DNA of 64,000 nt from an uncultured Clostridia bacterium (GTDB taxonomy: Bacteria; Bacillota; Clostridia; UBA1212; UBA1255), in the NCBI GenBank assembly GCA_904420095.1, contig CAJFUB010000028.1, forward strand, positions 1 through 64,000, read 5' to 3'. A model generated the notes under the pieces. The model searched no databases. It saw only the letters and a list, made by a program, of their open reading frames with translations, and was not told the DNA's origin. Position numbers and translations under genes: made by a program. The stretch's first letter is position 1. Each line of letters begins with the position of its first letter. This document shows positions 16,601-24,737 of the stretch, piece by piece.

Positions 16601-19317
16601 ACGACGGCGTATTTGCCGACGCGGGAGCGATCAACGACGGCGTACGCGTAGGGCAGTTTCCGGGATATATCTCAAACGCGCTGACAACCTTCGCTTCCGA
16701 GGGAGCGGTGAACGAATCGCTCACATTCATTGATACGACGCTCAAGGTGTTCGGCGCAGACGGGACGCTGCAGTCCCCGATAGAGGGCGACATCACATGG
16801 ATGTACAAGTACAGCAATGAAAACAACCGATATATCTTCTTTGCGGAGGATGTGGGAAGCTATGTCACCGCGGGACGAAACCTATTCCAGTTTACGGACG
16901 AGGGAACGCCGGCGCTTATCGTCACGCAAAGCAGCGATGTGAAAGCAAAGGCCATTCTTTTTGACGGCGATTATAAAGGCTATACCGGCGCTGTGACGGT
17001 AAAGAAGAAAAACGCTGACGGCTCTGCTTTCAGTTTGCAAAGCATGGCGACAAACGGAACGCTCGGTTTCTGGCTGCGTAAAGCCGCAGCGGGCGCAGAC
17101 GGGCAGACGCTTGACAGCGTGTATATCGGCGAAACCAAACTCCTCGAGGGAACGGATTACCATGTTTACGAGCCGACGGTGAGCGACTTGAGCGGATATG
17201 AAAATTTGTCCGGCCTGTTGTCGGTGGAGACGCTCGTTCAGGTTTATGATCAGGGGTACGGCAGTCTTTCGGTGACGAAGAAGACGGAAAATACGCCGGA
17301 CGGCTCGGCGGCGGAGAATGAGATATTCCATTTTCGCGTATACAGCGTGTTTGAAAACGCCACAAAGCTGGTTCTTACAAAAACAGACGCAAGCGGAAGC
17401 CCTCTCTTCGACGGAAAAACAGGAACTCCGGTCACGGTGGATTTTACCGGCACGCTGAATGTGCGTTTGCGCCAGACCTTGGCCTCTGCGCAGCCGGATC
17501 AGGATACGGTCACGAACATTGCGGTTGATTTTCAAAACGGCGTCGGTATGTTCTACCTTCAGCCGGACTACGAGGTTGAGTATGTCTATATACCCGAAAA
17601 CCGCAGCCATGCCATATTCAGCGGCCTTACGGCCGATGAAAGCGTTGTTGGCCTGGTAGAAACACGCGTTACCTTATCCGACAGCAGTCAAAACGGCGAC
17701 GGCACGGTGTGCGCCGTCCATGTTGCTTTCCGCGAGATGACGCATGCGCATACGGTTACATTTACGGACGGAGCAGGTACATTTTACCGAAATCCGGATT
17801 ACGCGATACAAAGCGTGAAGTTTGCGAACGGCGCAACTTATAAGGTTGATGCCGCAGAGGGAGAAAACGGCTTGACGGCGACAAGCCGCATCCAGTATAC
17901 GACGCTTGCGAATATCCTGAACGTCCCCGTCCAGGGCGAGGTCGACGTGGCATTTACCGAGGCGGACAATACGCCAAGCCCGAATAACCGTGTTGTGACA
18001 AACGCAGCTTTTCCGCCGAGCAACGGCGATTTCGGATCGATTGAGGTAAACGACGGCGACGTCACCGTGTACGCGGACGCGGACAGCGGCGGCTATAAAA
18101 TTGCCTACAGCCTCGCGTCCGACACATACAAAGACGCGTCGGTCGCGCAGTTTGCGCTATATTCCGGGCAGACGATAACGATAGAGGGCTTTCCTGCCGG
18201 TGCGACATATTATGTTTACGAATACGCGGTGGGGGACGGCAGCAGAGACTTAAGCGACTGGAATACTGTAATCACGGCGGATGCTGCGGGAGAAGATTTA
18301 CTTCCCGAATACGGCTACCGCGCAGCAAAGGGAACCATCCTGTTAAATGGCGGTACGCAATCAGTCATCTTTACAAATTCCGCTCATGTGGGGCAGCTTA
18401 CCGTCTCGAAAACCGTGTCGGGAGATCAGGCGACGGAAGCTGACAGAGAGAAGGAATTCTCCTTTACCGTCACGATAAAGGATAGCGACGGCAAGCCGCT
18501 TGCCGGTACCTATGCGTATAAGGGCGGTGCGGCTGACGGCACAGCGGCGCCCGCGGACGGGACTTTGACGTTGACCGACGGCTCCGCGGTATTCACCCTT
18601 AAGCACGGGCAGAGCATCACCATAGGCGAAATCCCGAAGGGCGCGACCTATGAGGTGCGGGAAACAGACAGTACAGGTTATACCGTCGTCCTGAACGAGG
18701 ATGAGGACGCCGACGGCATCGCAGAGGGGACGATCGTCAAGGACGGGACGTCAAACGCCGCATTTACCAATCTGAAGCTGAGTGCGCTCAGCTTTACAAA
18801 GGTGGCTGCGGAGGCGCACGATACTGTGCTTTCGGGCGCGCAGTTCCAGCTGTTCCAGCTTGAATGCAATGATACAAGCCATGACCATTCGGACGACCTT
18901 GTTTACGAGGCAGATGACTGCTGGAAGCTTGTGAACACGGGCGAGAGCGGTACTGACGGCAGGGTGTCGTTCGGAAATCTGACAGCAGGAAGCGAATACC
19001 GTCTCGTCGAGACAAAAGCGCCGGATGGCCGCGTCCTGCCGGAGGGACAGTGGAAGGTCACGACGGACGCAACCAACCTGATCGAGATCGCGGCGGTCGG
19101 CGCAAGGGACGGACGGCTGCCGCTGGCGTTCGCGGTAGATGAAGCGACAGGCGCGCTTCTTCTGCCGAACGCAAGGCCGATGGATATCCCCTCGTCCGGC
19201 GGATTCGGGGAGCAGCCGTTCCTGATTACCGGCGGACTGCTGATGCTTACGGCATTGGGGATCATTCTTATTAAAAAGCCGCGCGGAAAGCGTACGGCTT
19301 CAAAAGAAAAACAATAA
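13624..19317 (+). CDS. Giant pilus tip adhesin with fibro-slime and Cna-B domains
   Basis: A 1897-residue surface protein. A signal peptide (LLLAFLFAVSLVAPDHHSD) is followed by a fibro-slime/PA14-like domain (about 60-490) containing PMYFTFSGDDDVWIFIDGVL and GGIHDECFTIIDF. Cna-B/SpaA-type Ig repeats follow, at about 499 (GVTKTDQDGNPVSGVEFELW), 847 (VRVQKLNYYGERLAGAEFTM) and 1722 (LSFTKVAAEAHDTVLSGAQF), with a DUF7601-like module near 1593 (LTVSKTVSGDQATEADREK). The C-terminus has a sorting signal with the unusual core IPSSG (1855-1859), a membrane helix and a basic tail. First gene of the pilus locus and, by size and order, the likely tip protein that binds host or food surfaces. Several E-box motifs (FETKAPAGY, LVETKAPDG) suggest isopeptide bonds. 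AGGTGATGTGAA precedes the ATG. Confidence 0.85.
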   Translation: MNDRAKHEAITDNLLRRRIPALLLAFLFAVSLVAPDHHSDFSQAVVKAAPADDGGLSNHIIDTVSPNHVKFNLFDYWVNTRDSSYSNGWEVQKGINQGHVFLFGAGQGLGPWNVWTGNERHYNNNANRTSGVRYGEYQGVVNNILADGYPILTLEDDVADPLKGRPEFIDNYGLGSKLTESLAYLFDPDIANDYKVSYENVQGLVKYDGNGGYIYNSHENYAAFLASEPGTLGTNGEASDGYFEVYDSWAVPSGGLTSPNGQFFPFDGASEVFQTDSNGNYTVDAGTGTLVPKSNVPLETGTTLNHYIGMTMETVFLQPEDGRIDANTPMYFTFSGDDDVWIFIDGVLVSDLGGIHDECFTIIDFETGTVYTGLTPMIRNDGGTFSEDIPTLEELKSAEAGTSTQTEWTWCDKAADGQPNITGTYADFKTAHGIQSTTLRAIFEAAEQEDYQSWGDGMEMSADTFDQNTQHELKMFYLERGAGASNLVLSFNMLAVPASGVTKTDQDGNPVSGVEFELWPAQVSDTEKDENGNAAPLIDPETGLYIADISAGEPICSAVTDENGRLSFVTDTRKIISFQERAQDGSDPQFYYVLKETGRPAGYRSKGDISLYYSIYNKNTKEGVLLSYNYWQTGAYTQALLDVTMTSELYAYSTDADGSPVAGERIAPSDTATEDEIQEYLDNGIIFAVPIKRMNMSGSLYDDANFNALYGTTNTGWTLMTESIANKATVLEAAQKMVLVMQQTRQTGTIIAERNARQLFQVTITNIPGDVKLSYPYLMGTERENESEYNIAFYFAPNATSLDSITDASSIVRIATSYTNGGDTIRFDRQYASQFYIPNMFNRVRVQKLNYYGERLAGAEFTMFQTYSYQDRDGNGTQYIWDAGREMYRNTAVVNEDGSLKTREEILSTKAWDTGTTRAEGATGTPGALDLDGTLVFPSKFNDYLHESASAEYQVNINDTSTYMEEGEYVIFETKAPAGYEVNETPITVTVNDDGVFADAGAINDGVRVGQFPGYISNALTTFASEGAVNESLTFIDTTLKVFGADGTLQSPIEGDITWMYKYSNENNRYIFFAEDVGSYVTAGRNLFQFTDEGTPALIVTQSSDVKAKAILFDGDYKGYTGAVTVKKKNADGSAFSLQSMATNGTLGFWLRKAAAGADGQTLDSVYIGETKLLEGTDYHVYEPTVSDLSGYENLSGLLSVETLVQVYDQGYGSLSVTKKTENTPDGSAAENEIFHFRVYSVFENATKLVLTKTDASGSPLFDGKTGTPVTVDFTGTLNVRLRQTLASAQPDQDTVTNIAVDFQNGVGMFYLQPDYEVEYVYIPENRSHAIFSGLTADESVVGLVETRVTLSDSSQNGDGTVCAVHVAFREMTHAHTVTFTDGAGTFYRNPDYAIQSVKFANGATYKVDAAEGENGLTATSRIQYTTLANILNVPVQGEVDVAFTEADNTPSPNNRVVTNAAFPPSNGDFGSIEVNDGDVTVYADADSGGYKIAYSLASDTYKDASVAQFALYSGQTITIEGFPAGATYYVYEYAVGDGSRDLSDWNTVITADAAGEDLLPEYGYRAAKGTILLNGGTQSVIFTNSAHVGQLTVSKTVSGDQATEADREKEFSFTVTIKDSDGKPLAGTYAYKGGAADGTAAPADGTLTLTDGSAVFTLKHGQSITIGEIPKGATYEVRETDSTGYTVVLNEDEDADGIAEGTIVKDGTSNAAFTNLKLSALSFTKVAAEAHDTVLSGAQFQLFQLECNDTSHDHSDDLVYEADDCWKLVNTGESGTDGRVSFGNLTAGSEYRLVETKAPDGRVLPEGQWKVTTDATNLIEIAAVGARDGRLPLAFAVDEATGALLLPNARPMDIPSSGGFGEQPFLITGGLLMLTALGIILIKKPRGKRTASKEKQ

Positions 19318-19341
19318 TTTCATATACGGGAGGAAAAAGCA

Positions 19342-20925
19342 ATGAAGACAAACGGAAAGGGATTTAAAGTGTTGGCGTTTTGCCTGATTCTGCTGATGGC
19401 GGTCGGCCTGTTCGGCACGACGGCTTTTGCCATTGCTTCAAACGGCACCGGCACGATTACGGTGAGCGGCGTGGAGGACGGCGTGACCGTCAGCGCCTAT
19501 CGGTTGATGGACGTAAAGGTTAACGAAAACGGTCAGCCGCAGGAGCCGGTCTATACATGGGTTGATGCGGCCGCAAGCTGGGTGCGGACGAATTATTCCG
19601 CATATATCGGCACAGGGACTGATAACAGTGTGCAGGCGGCTTTCAGCACGGCGTCTGCGGAGAATATCGCCGCATTTTATGACGCGCTTGCCGCAGCGAT
19701 TAAGACGACGAACAATCCGCTCAATATCCCTGTAGCAGGAACATGTACAGGAAGCGGAAGCATTGCAAGCCTTACTATGGGCAACTACCTGATCCTGATC
19801 GAAAACGGCATGAAGGTATATCGTCCATCGGCGGTCAATCTGGTACCGGAGTGGAAAGATACGGAATGGGTTATGTCTGACGCAGAGGTAACGGTCAAGT
19901 CCAGCGAGCCGACCATCACAAAGACGGTAAACGGCAAGAAAGCCGACAACGCCAGCATCGGCGATACGGTATCCTTTGTCATCGAGACTGACGTTCCGCA
20001 GTTCCCGGCAAGCGCTCCTGCGAAAAATTACGCGGTAAGCGATATCCTGCCGGCCGGGCTGACGCTGACCGGGTCTATTAAGGTTTCCGGTGTGACAGGA
20101 GCGGAATCCGATCCTCTGACAGAGGGAGACGGTAATGATTACACGCAGGGATCCGCTCGCCCGAACAGCGGCGGCAACTCTACCTTTACCCTGACCTTTG
20201 ACTATGCCAGGATCAGCATTTATGAAAAAATCCGCATCGAGTATACCGCAACGCTGAACGGAAACGCCGTTTTGGGAGAGACGGGCAATGTGAATAACGC
20301 CTATCTCGATTACAGCAATAACCCCTATACCCAGACGAGCTGGGAAAGCAAAAGCGACAGCGCGACGATTTATACCTACGGTATGGATATCAGCAAGGTG
20401 GACAAGGACGATCATGACACTTTCCTTGCCGGCGCGGAGTTTGAGTTGTATGCGACCGAGGAAGAAACGGCTGACAAAACGAATGCGATTGCATTTGTTA
20501 TGCTTTCCGAAGGCGTGTACTGCAAGGCAGCGGCAAGCGATACGAGCACGACAACAACGCTTCAGGTCGGCGCAAAGGACAGCTTGACGGGGAAGCTTAC
20601 CATTAAAGGGCTCTCCGAAGGAACCTGGTATCTGAAGGAAATCACTGCTCCGGACGGCTATAATTTGCTGGCTTCCCCCGTTAAGGTGACGATCGAAGAC
20701 AAAGACGGAGAAGCCCTTGACGGAAAGGTGAGCGGCGCGGCTGCGAATGCAACCGGCGAAGCGGTCGCTCTTGTGACACTGACCGTGGAAAATGACGACG
20801 GATTCCAACTGCCGGTTACCGGCGGCATGGGAACCATCCTGTTCACTGCGGTGGGAATACTTCTCATGGGCGCGGCGGTTATTCTTCTTATTTTTGCTGT
20901 CAGAAAGAACAGAAAACAAAGCTAA
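19342..20925 (+). CDS. Major pilin with LPVTG sorting signal (SpaA/SpaH type)
   Basis: A 527-residue backbone pilin. It has a signal peptide ending near AFAIA, an N-terminal D1 domain (GTGTITVSGVEDGVTVSAYR), a pilin-type D2 fold (TITKTVNGKKADNASIGDTV, NYAVSDILPAGLTLTG), a Cna-B domain (MDISKVDKDDHDTFLAGAEF) with the E-box YLKEITAPDGY, and LPVTGG at 490-495 followed by a helix and KNRKQS. The polymerising lysine may be that of LVPEWKD, though the usual YPK form is absent. Class C sortase should join subunits through the LPVTG Thr. GGGAGG precedes the ATG, 24 nt after the adhesin stop. Confidence 0.9.
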   Translation: MKTNGKGFKVLAFCLILLMAVGLFGTTAFAIASNGTGTITVSGVEDGVTVSAYRLMDVKVNENGQPQEPVYTWVDAAASWVRTNYSAYIGTGTDNSVQAAFSTASAENIAAFYDALAAAIKTTNNPLNIPVAGTCTGSGSIASLTMGNYLILIENGMKVYRPSAVNLVPEWKDTEWVMSDAEVTVKSSEPTITKTVNGKKADNASIGDTVSFVIETDVPQFPASAPAKNYAVSDILPAGLTLTGSIKVSGVTGAESDPLTEGDGNDYTQGSARPNSGGNSTFTLTFDYARISIYEKIRIEYTATLNGNAVLGETGNVNNAYLDYSNNPYTQTSWESKSDSATIYTYGMDISKVDKDDHDTFLAGAEFELYATEEETADKTNAIAFVMLSEGVYCKAAASDTSTTTTLQVGAKDSLTGKLTIKGLSEGTWYLKEITAPDGYNLLASPVKVTIEDKDGEALDGKVSGAAANATGEAVALVTLTVENDDGFQLPVTGGMGTILFTAVGILLMGAAVILLIFAVRKNRKQS

Positions 20926-20947
20926 ATAAGAAATACAAACAGATCGA

Positions 20948-20976
20948 TCAGGGCGGGGCGCGCTGCTCCGCCCTGA
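20948..20976 (+). promoter_or_regulatory. Intercistronic hairpin between pilin and sortase
   Basis: TCAGGGCGG and CCGCCCTGA form a strong GC stem with no following T-run. It may slow polymerase or protect the upstream mRNA, giving more pilin than sortase. Confidence 0.5.
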
Positions 20977-21013
20977 CTCATAAACGCAGGACTATGAAAG
21001 AGGTGAACGGCCA

Positions 21014-21919
21014 ATGCGGGAAAAATCCAAGCGCGGGGAAACGGGCAAAAGCAAGATCAGCCTGTGGGCTGTCGTTTTTGCCGCCTTGCTGTTCCTGGCC
21101 GGAGCGGCCGTGTTTCTGTACCCTGCAGTCAGCAATTGGCTTGCGGAGCTTCATCAGTCCAGCGTGATTCAGGAGTATGAAAAGGAGCTGGCAGCAGAAA
21201 ATGAAGCGTTTTATGCCGCAGAATGGCAAAAGGCGCGGGAATATAACGAAAGTCTTGCGGGAGATCCGGTGCGGGATCCCTTTATCCCCGGAACGGGCTA
21301 CGCTCTGCCGGAAAATTATCTGGAATGCCTGAATGTAAACGGCGTGATGGGATATCTTGTTATTCCAAAAATCAACGTCCGGCTGCCCATTTATCATGGG
21401 ACAGGCGAGGAGGCCCTGCAAAACGGAGTGGGGCATATTGAATCTACCGCTTTGCCGATCGGAGGCGCGTTTACCCACGCGATCCTCACCGGTCACCGAG
21501 GTCTGCCCAGCGCCAAGCTGTTTACGAACCTGGATCGGCTTGCAATCGGAGATCGTTTTTATATTTATGTGCTGGATCAGATTTTAGCGTATGAAGTGGA
21601 TGAGATCAACACCGTGCTTCCGGATGCGCTTGAGGAGCTGGAGGCCATCGAAGGACGGGATCTGGTAACGCTGATTACCTGCACGCCTTACGGCGTCAAT
21701 ACTCAGCGCCTGCTGGTGCGCGGCTCCCGCATTCCCTATGTGCCGGAAGAAGCCGAGGCATACAGACAGACCATACAGATGGCAGCGATTTCCGGACCGG
21801 GCGTAAAGCTGCAATATATAGGTGCGGCGGCAGGCGCCGTTTTTTTGATCCTGATTCTGATGATTGCTGCGCCGATCCGCAGGCGGCGCAGGAACAGGGA
21901 GGCGCGCCATGCAGAGTGA
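21014..21919 (+). CDS. Class C sortase (pilin polymerase)
   Basis: A 301-residue sortase with an N-terminal membrane helix, a lid-like segment (DPVRDPFIPGTGYALPENYL), the beta-barrel core and a C-terminal membrane helix (AAAGAVFLILILMIAA) before a basic tail, as in pilin-polymerising SrtC. Catalytic residues are H161 (ILTGHRG), C223 (LITCTPYG) and R232 (NTQRLLVRG). It should cleave LPVTG of the backbone pilin and form the interpilin isopeptide bond. GAGGTGAACGGCCA precedes the ATG. Its end overlaps the second sortase by 11 nt. Confidence 0.92.
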   Translation: MREKSKRGETGKSKISLWAVVFAALLFLAGAAVFLYPAVSNWLAELHQSSVIQEYEKELAAENEAFYAAEWQKAREYNESLAGDPVRDPFIPGTGYALPENYLECLNVNGVMGYLVIPKINVRLPIYHGTGEEALQNGVGHIESTALPIGGAFTHAILTGHRGLPSAKLFTNLDRLAIGDRFYIYVLDQILAYEVDEINTVLPDALEELEAIEGRDLVTLITCTPYGVNTQRLLVRGSRIPYVPEEAEAYRQTIQMAAISGPGVKLQYIGAAAGAVFLILILMIAAPIRRRRRNREARHAE

Positions 21920-22673
21920 GGGAAAAATGCGAAACCGCAATCGCTGGCTGATCGTGATCTCCATCGTAGTGTTTCTTACGGGACTGGCGGTGCTGCTTTA
22001 CCCGGCGTATACGGATCGCCTTTACAGAAAAGGAGTCCAGCAGCAAAGAACAGCGTTCGAGGAGCAGATCGAAGCGGCATTTGAACGGCAGATCGAGGCC
22101 GCAAAGGAGCGCGCTCCGGAGGAGCCCCTCCCTGCGCTTCCCTTTGAAGATTTGTATCAGGAGCTGAAACGCCGCAATGAGACGCTGTTTGCTGAAAAAC
22201 AGAAGGATCTGAAGGACCCGTTTTCCTATCAGCAGCCTGCTGTGGCGCTGTCTGAATTTGGCCTGGAGGGAAATATTATCGGCTTCATTTCTATTCCTAA
22301 GATGGAGATAGAGCTGCCGATCCTGCTGGGAGCCAATACCGAAAATATGCGGGAGGGCGCCGTCCATCTGACAGAAACCTCGTATCCCATTGGTGGAGTG
22401 AATACCAATTGTGTTCTGGCCGCACACCGCGGCTCCAGCCGGGCGGCCATGTTCCGGGATATAGAAGCCCTGGAAATCGGCGACGAAATTTACATTCGAA
22501 ATTTCCGCGAAACCCTGACTTATCAAGTGGCGGAGCTGCGCGTCATTTCCCCGACTGATGTGCAGGAGCTGCTGATCCAGAACGGACGCGATCTGGTGAC
22601 ACTGATCACCTGCCATCCTTATCGGCACAACTATCAGCGGTACGTGGTGTTCTGCGAGCGGGTACAGCCGTAG
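21909..22673 (+). CDS. Second class C-like sortase lacking the C-terminal helix
   Basis: A 254-residue sortase with H173 (VLAAHRG), C235 (LITCHPY) and R244 (NYQRYVV). It has one N-terminal membrane helix (WLIVISIVVFLTGLAVLLYP) and a long coiled, charged neck (QQQRTAFEEQIEAAFERQIE) but ends at FCERVQP, without the C-terminal membrane helix of its neighbour. It may attach the tip adhesin, whose IPSSG motif is unlike the pilin's, or anchor the finished pilus. ATG 21909, with GGAGG 7 nt upstream, sits within the end of the first sortase, indicating translational coupling. Confidence 0.88.
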   Translation: MQSEGKMRNRNRWLIVISIVVFLTGLAVLLYPAYTDRLYRKGVQQQRTAFEEQIEAAFERQIEAAKERAPEEPLPALPFEDLYQELKRRNETLFAEKQKDLKDPFSYQQPAVALSEFGLEGNIIGFISIPKMEIELPILLGANTENMREGAVHLTETSYPIGGVNTNCVLAAHRGSSRAAMFRDIEALEIGDEIYIRNFRETLTYQVAELRVISPTDVQELLIQNGRDLVTLITCHPYRHNYQRYVVFCERVQP

Positions 22674-22740
22674 AAACCCCGACCTGATACATAAACTCGG
22701 CCTGTATTTTACTTTGATTTAACGAATAAAATATTGATTT

Positions 22741-22770
22741 TTGCGGCATTTTTCAGAAAAACCGTATAAT
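22741..22770 (+). promoter_or_regulatory. Possible promoter of the 22919 operon
   Basis: TTGCGG (22741-22746), 18-nt spacer, TATAAT (22765-22770). The 245-bp AT-rich gap holds other TATAAT-like words, so the true start is uncertain; the leader would be about 145 nt. Confidence 0.4.
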
Positions 22771-22918
22771 ATTATGATATAATCGCTCGTATTTTCTAAT
22801 TTATTTATATATTGAATATTTTGTTAAAAATTATAATTTCGTCAAATTTATGTTATACTTAAACTCGCTGAAAGGCTGACCTGTTTACTTAAATATAACT
22901 GAAGGAACGTTAAACGCT

Positions 22919-23236
22919 ATGATCGAATTTATGAATTTGTTTTTCCCTCCAATGATTGCAATTTATATTTACTTCCGCAGGAAGAAAGAAAAGATTGCTT
23001 TCTCTCTGCCGTTGATTGTAAAATATTGTATTGTTACGGTTCTTGTTTTTGCTTTTGCAAAAATCCTTTCCCAGATTGTCAATATATTTTATCCCTTAGC
23101 GATTCCGCTGGATCGCGCGCCGTACACCCTGTTTGCAATCGTCGCTTCGGTGCTGCTTCCGTTTCTCATTGAATTTGTTCAGAGATATTTCCGGTTTGAA
23201 ATAAAGGTAGAAAGCAATGAAAATGAAGAAAAATAA
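22919..23236 (+). CDS. Small membrane protein of unknown function
   Basis: A 105-residue protein with three or so hydrophobic segments (FFPPMIAIYIYF, YCIVTVLVFAFAKILSQIVN, LFAIVASVLLPFLIEFV) and an acidic tail. I do not recognise a family. Its 3-prime end overlaps the LtaS-like gene by 20 nt, so the two are probably co-translated and functionally linked. AAGGAAC lies about 12 nt before the ATG. Confidence 0.7.
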   Translation: MIEFMNLFFPPMIAIYIYFRRKKEKIAFSLPLIVKYCIVTVLVFAFAKILSQIVNIFYPLAIPLDRAPYTLFAIVASVLLPFLIEFVQRYFRFEIKVESNENEEK

Positions 23237-24737
23237 AGCACGCCGTTTTTTGCCGATCGCGGCCGTCTTTTTCGGAATTCTTTTTATACTGGCCGTCGTT
23301 GTCTACATCCTTACGCGATGGGTAGACGCAACCTATGATGTTGACTTCAATACCTTGATCTATACGATGCTGTCGCCTTTAAAGGGAACGGGGAACAGCG
23401 TGGTGGATTCGATTTTGCAGGCATGTCTGCCTTCTGTTATTTTCTGTTTGATTCTGTATATTATATCGGCCTTTCTGCTTTGCCAATCCAGAGTATCTGT
23501 ATCTTTGTCTGTCGGGGCTAAGCGCAGAAAATTCGATCTTCTTAAATGGCTGCGGCGAATCGGTGCTGCGGCCTGCATCGCCTGTCTTGCTGCGGCCTGT
23601 CTTTTTTGCAATCAGGTGCTCGGAATCGGGAGCTGGTGGAAGAATCAGAAACAAAATTCTACGATCTATGAGGATTATTACGTCGATCCCGACAGTGTGA
23701 GCATCACGCTGAACGGGGAAGCGAAGAATTTGATTTATATCTATTTGGAAAGCGCGGAAACAACGTATGCCTCCGTAGAGGAGGGCGGCGCGCAGGAGGT
23801 CAATTATATCCCCAATATGACGGCTTTGGCAAAAGAGAACATTTCCTTCTCGGATAAAGACGGGCTGGGCGGGTTCCGGCCGTCCGTCGGAACCGTCTGG
23901 ACAATGGGAGGGATTTTCGGCACGACGTCAGGACTTCCGTTTGCGTTTCCTATAGAGCGGAATGAAATGAATAAGAGAGAAGTGTTTGCTTCCGGCGTCA
24001 CTACGCTGGGCGATATCCTGGAGGAATACAACTACCATCAGGAATTCCTTTGCGGCTCGGATTCGGATTTTGGCGGGCGGCGCGACTATTTTGAACAGCA
24101 CGGCAATTATGAAATATTCGATTATTATACGGCAATCGAAAAGGGATATATTGCATCCGACTATTATGTGTGGTGGGGCTTTGAGGATGCGATCCTGTAT
24201 GAGATCGCCAAGGATGAGCTGACGCGCCTTGCCGCCGAGGAGCAACCGTTTAATTTTACCTTTCTGACGGTGGACCAGCATTATCTCGACGGATACGTCT
24301 GCGAGCTATGCGGAGACGAGTATGATGTCCAGCTTGCAAACGTTCTGGCGTGCTCCGACCGCCTGCTGGCCGATTTTATAGATTGGTGCAAACAGCAGGA
24401 TTTTTATGAAGATACCGTGATTGTCATTTCAGGAGATCATCCGAGAATGGATACAACCTTGGTAGACGGGATCGATTATGCAGACAGAACAATTTACAAT
24501 TGCTTTATCAACACGGACCGGACGATTGCACTGTCGGAAAAAAACAGGGAATTTACGACGCTGGACATGTTTCCTACGGTGCTTTCTGCGTTGGGCTTTG
24601 ACATTGAAGGCGACCGCCTCGGACTGGGCACCGATCTTTTCTCTTCGACAAAAACGCTTGCGGAAGAGCTTGGCTACGAGTATCTCCAGCAGGAGCTGTC
24701 AAAGTCCTCCCTGTATTACATCAGTCATTTCGCCTGA
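23217..24737 (+). CDS. LtaS-like sulfatase-fold glycerol-phosphate transferase
   Basis: A 506-residue membrane enzyme. Three predicted membrane helices (to about residue 145) precede an extracellular alkaline-phosphatase/sulfatase domain: IYIYLESAETTYAS supplies the first metal-binding Glu, GTVWTMGGIFGTTSGLP the probable nucleophile Thr region, and VISGDHPRMD the C-terminal metal site. The order is that of lipoteichoic acid synthases, which polymerise glycerol phosphate from phosphatidylglycerol outside the membrane. Fewer membrane helices than classic LtaS and no obvious lipoteichoic genes nearby leave the substrate open; it could be another phosphoglycerol transferase. The last 39 bp overlap the gene on the other strand. 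Confidence 0.8.
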   Translation: MKMKKNKARRFLPIAAVFFGILFILAVVVYILTRWVDATYDVDFNTLIYTMLSPLKGTGNSVVDSILQACLPSVIFCLILYIISAFLLCQSRVSVSLSVGAKRRKFDLLKWLRRIGAAACIACLAAACLFCNQVLGIGSWWKNQKQNSTIYEDYYVDPDSVSITLNGEAKNLIYIYLESAETTYASVEEGGAQEVNYIPNMTALAKENISFSDKDGLGGFRPSVGTVWTMGGIFGTTSGLPFAFPIERNEMNKREVFASGVTTLGDILEEYNYHQEFLCGSDSDFGGRRDYFEQHGNYEIFDYYTAIEKGYIASDYYVWWGFEDAILYEIAKDELTRLAAEEQPFNFTFLTVDQHYLDGYVCELCGDEYDVQLANVLACSDRLLADFIDWCKQQDFYEDTVIVISGDHPRMDTTLVDGIDYADRTIYNCFINTDRTIALSEKNREFTTLDMFPTVLSALGFDIEGDRLGLGTDLFSSTKTLAEELGYEYLQQELSKSSLYYISHFA

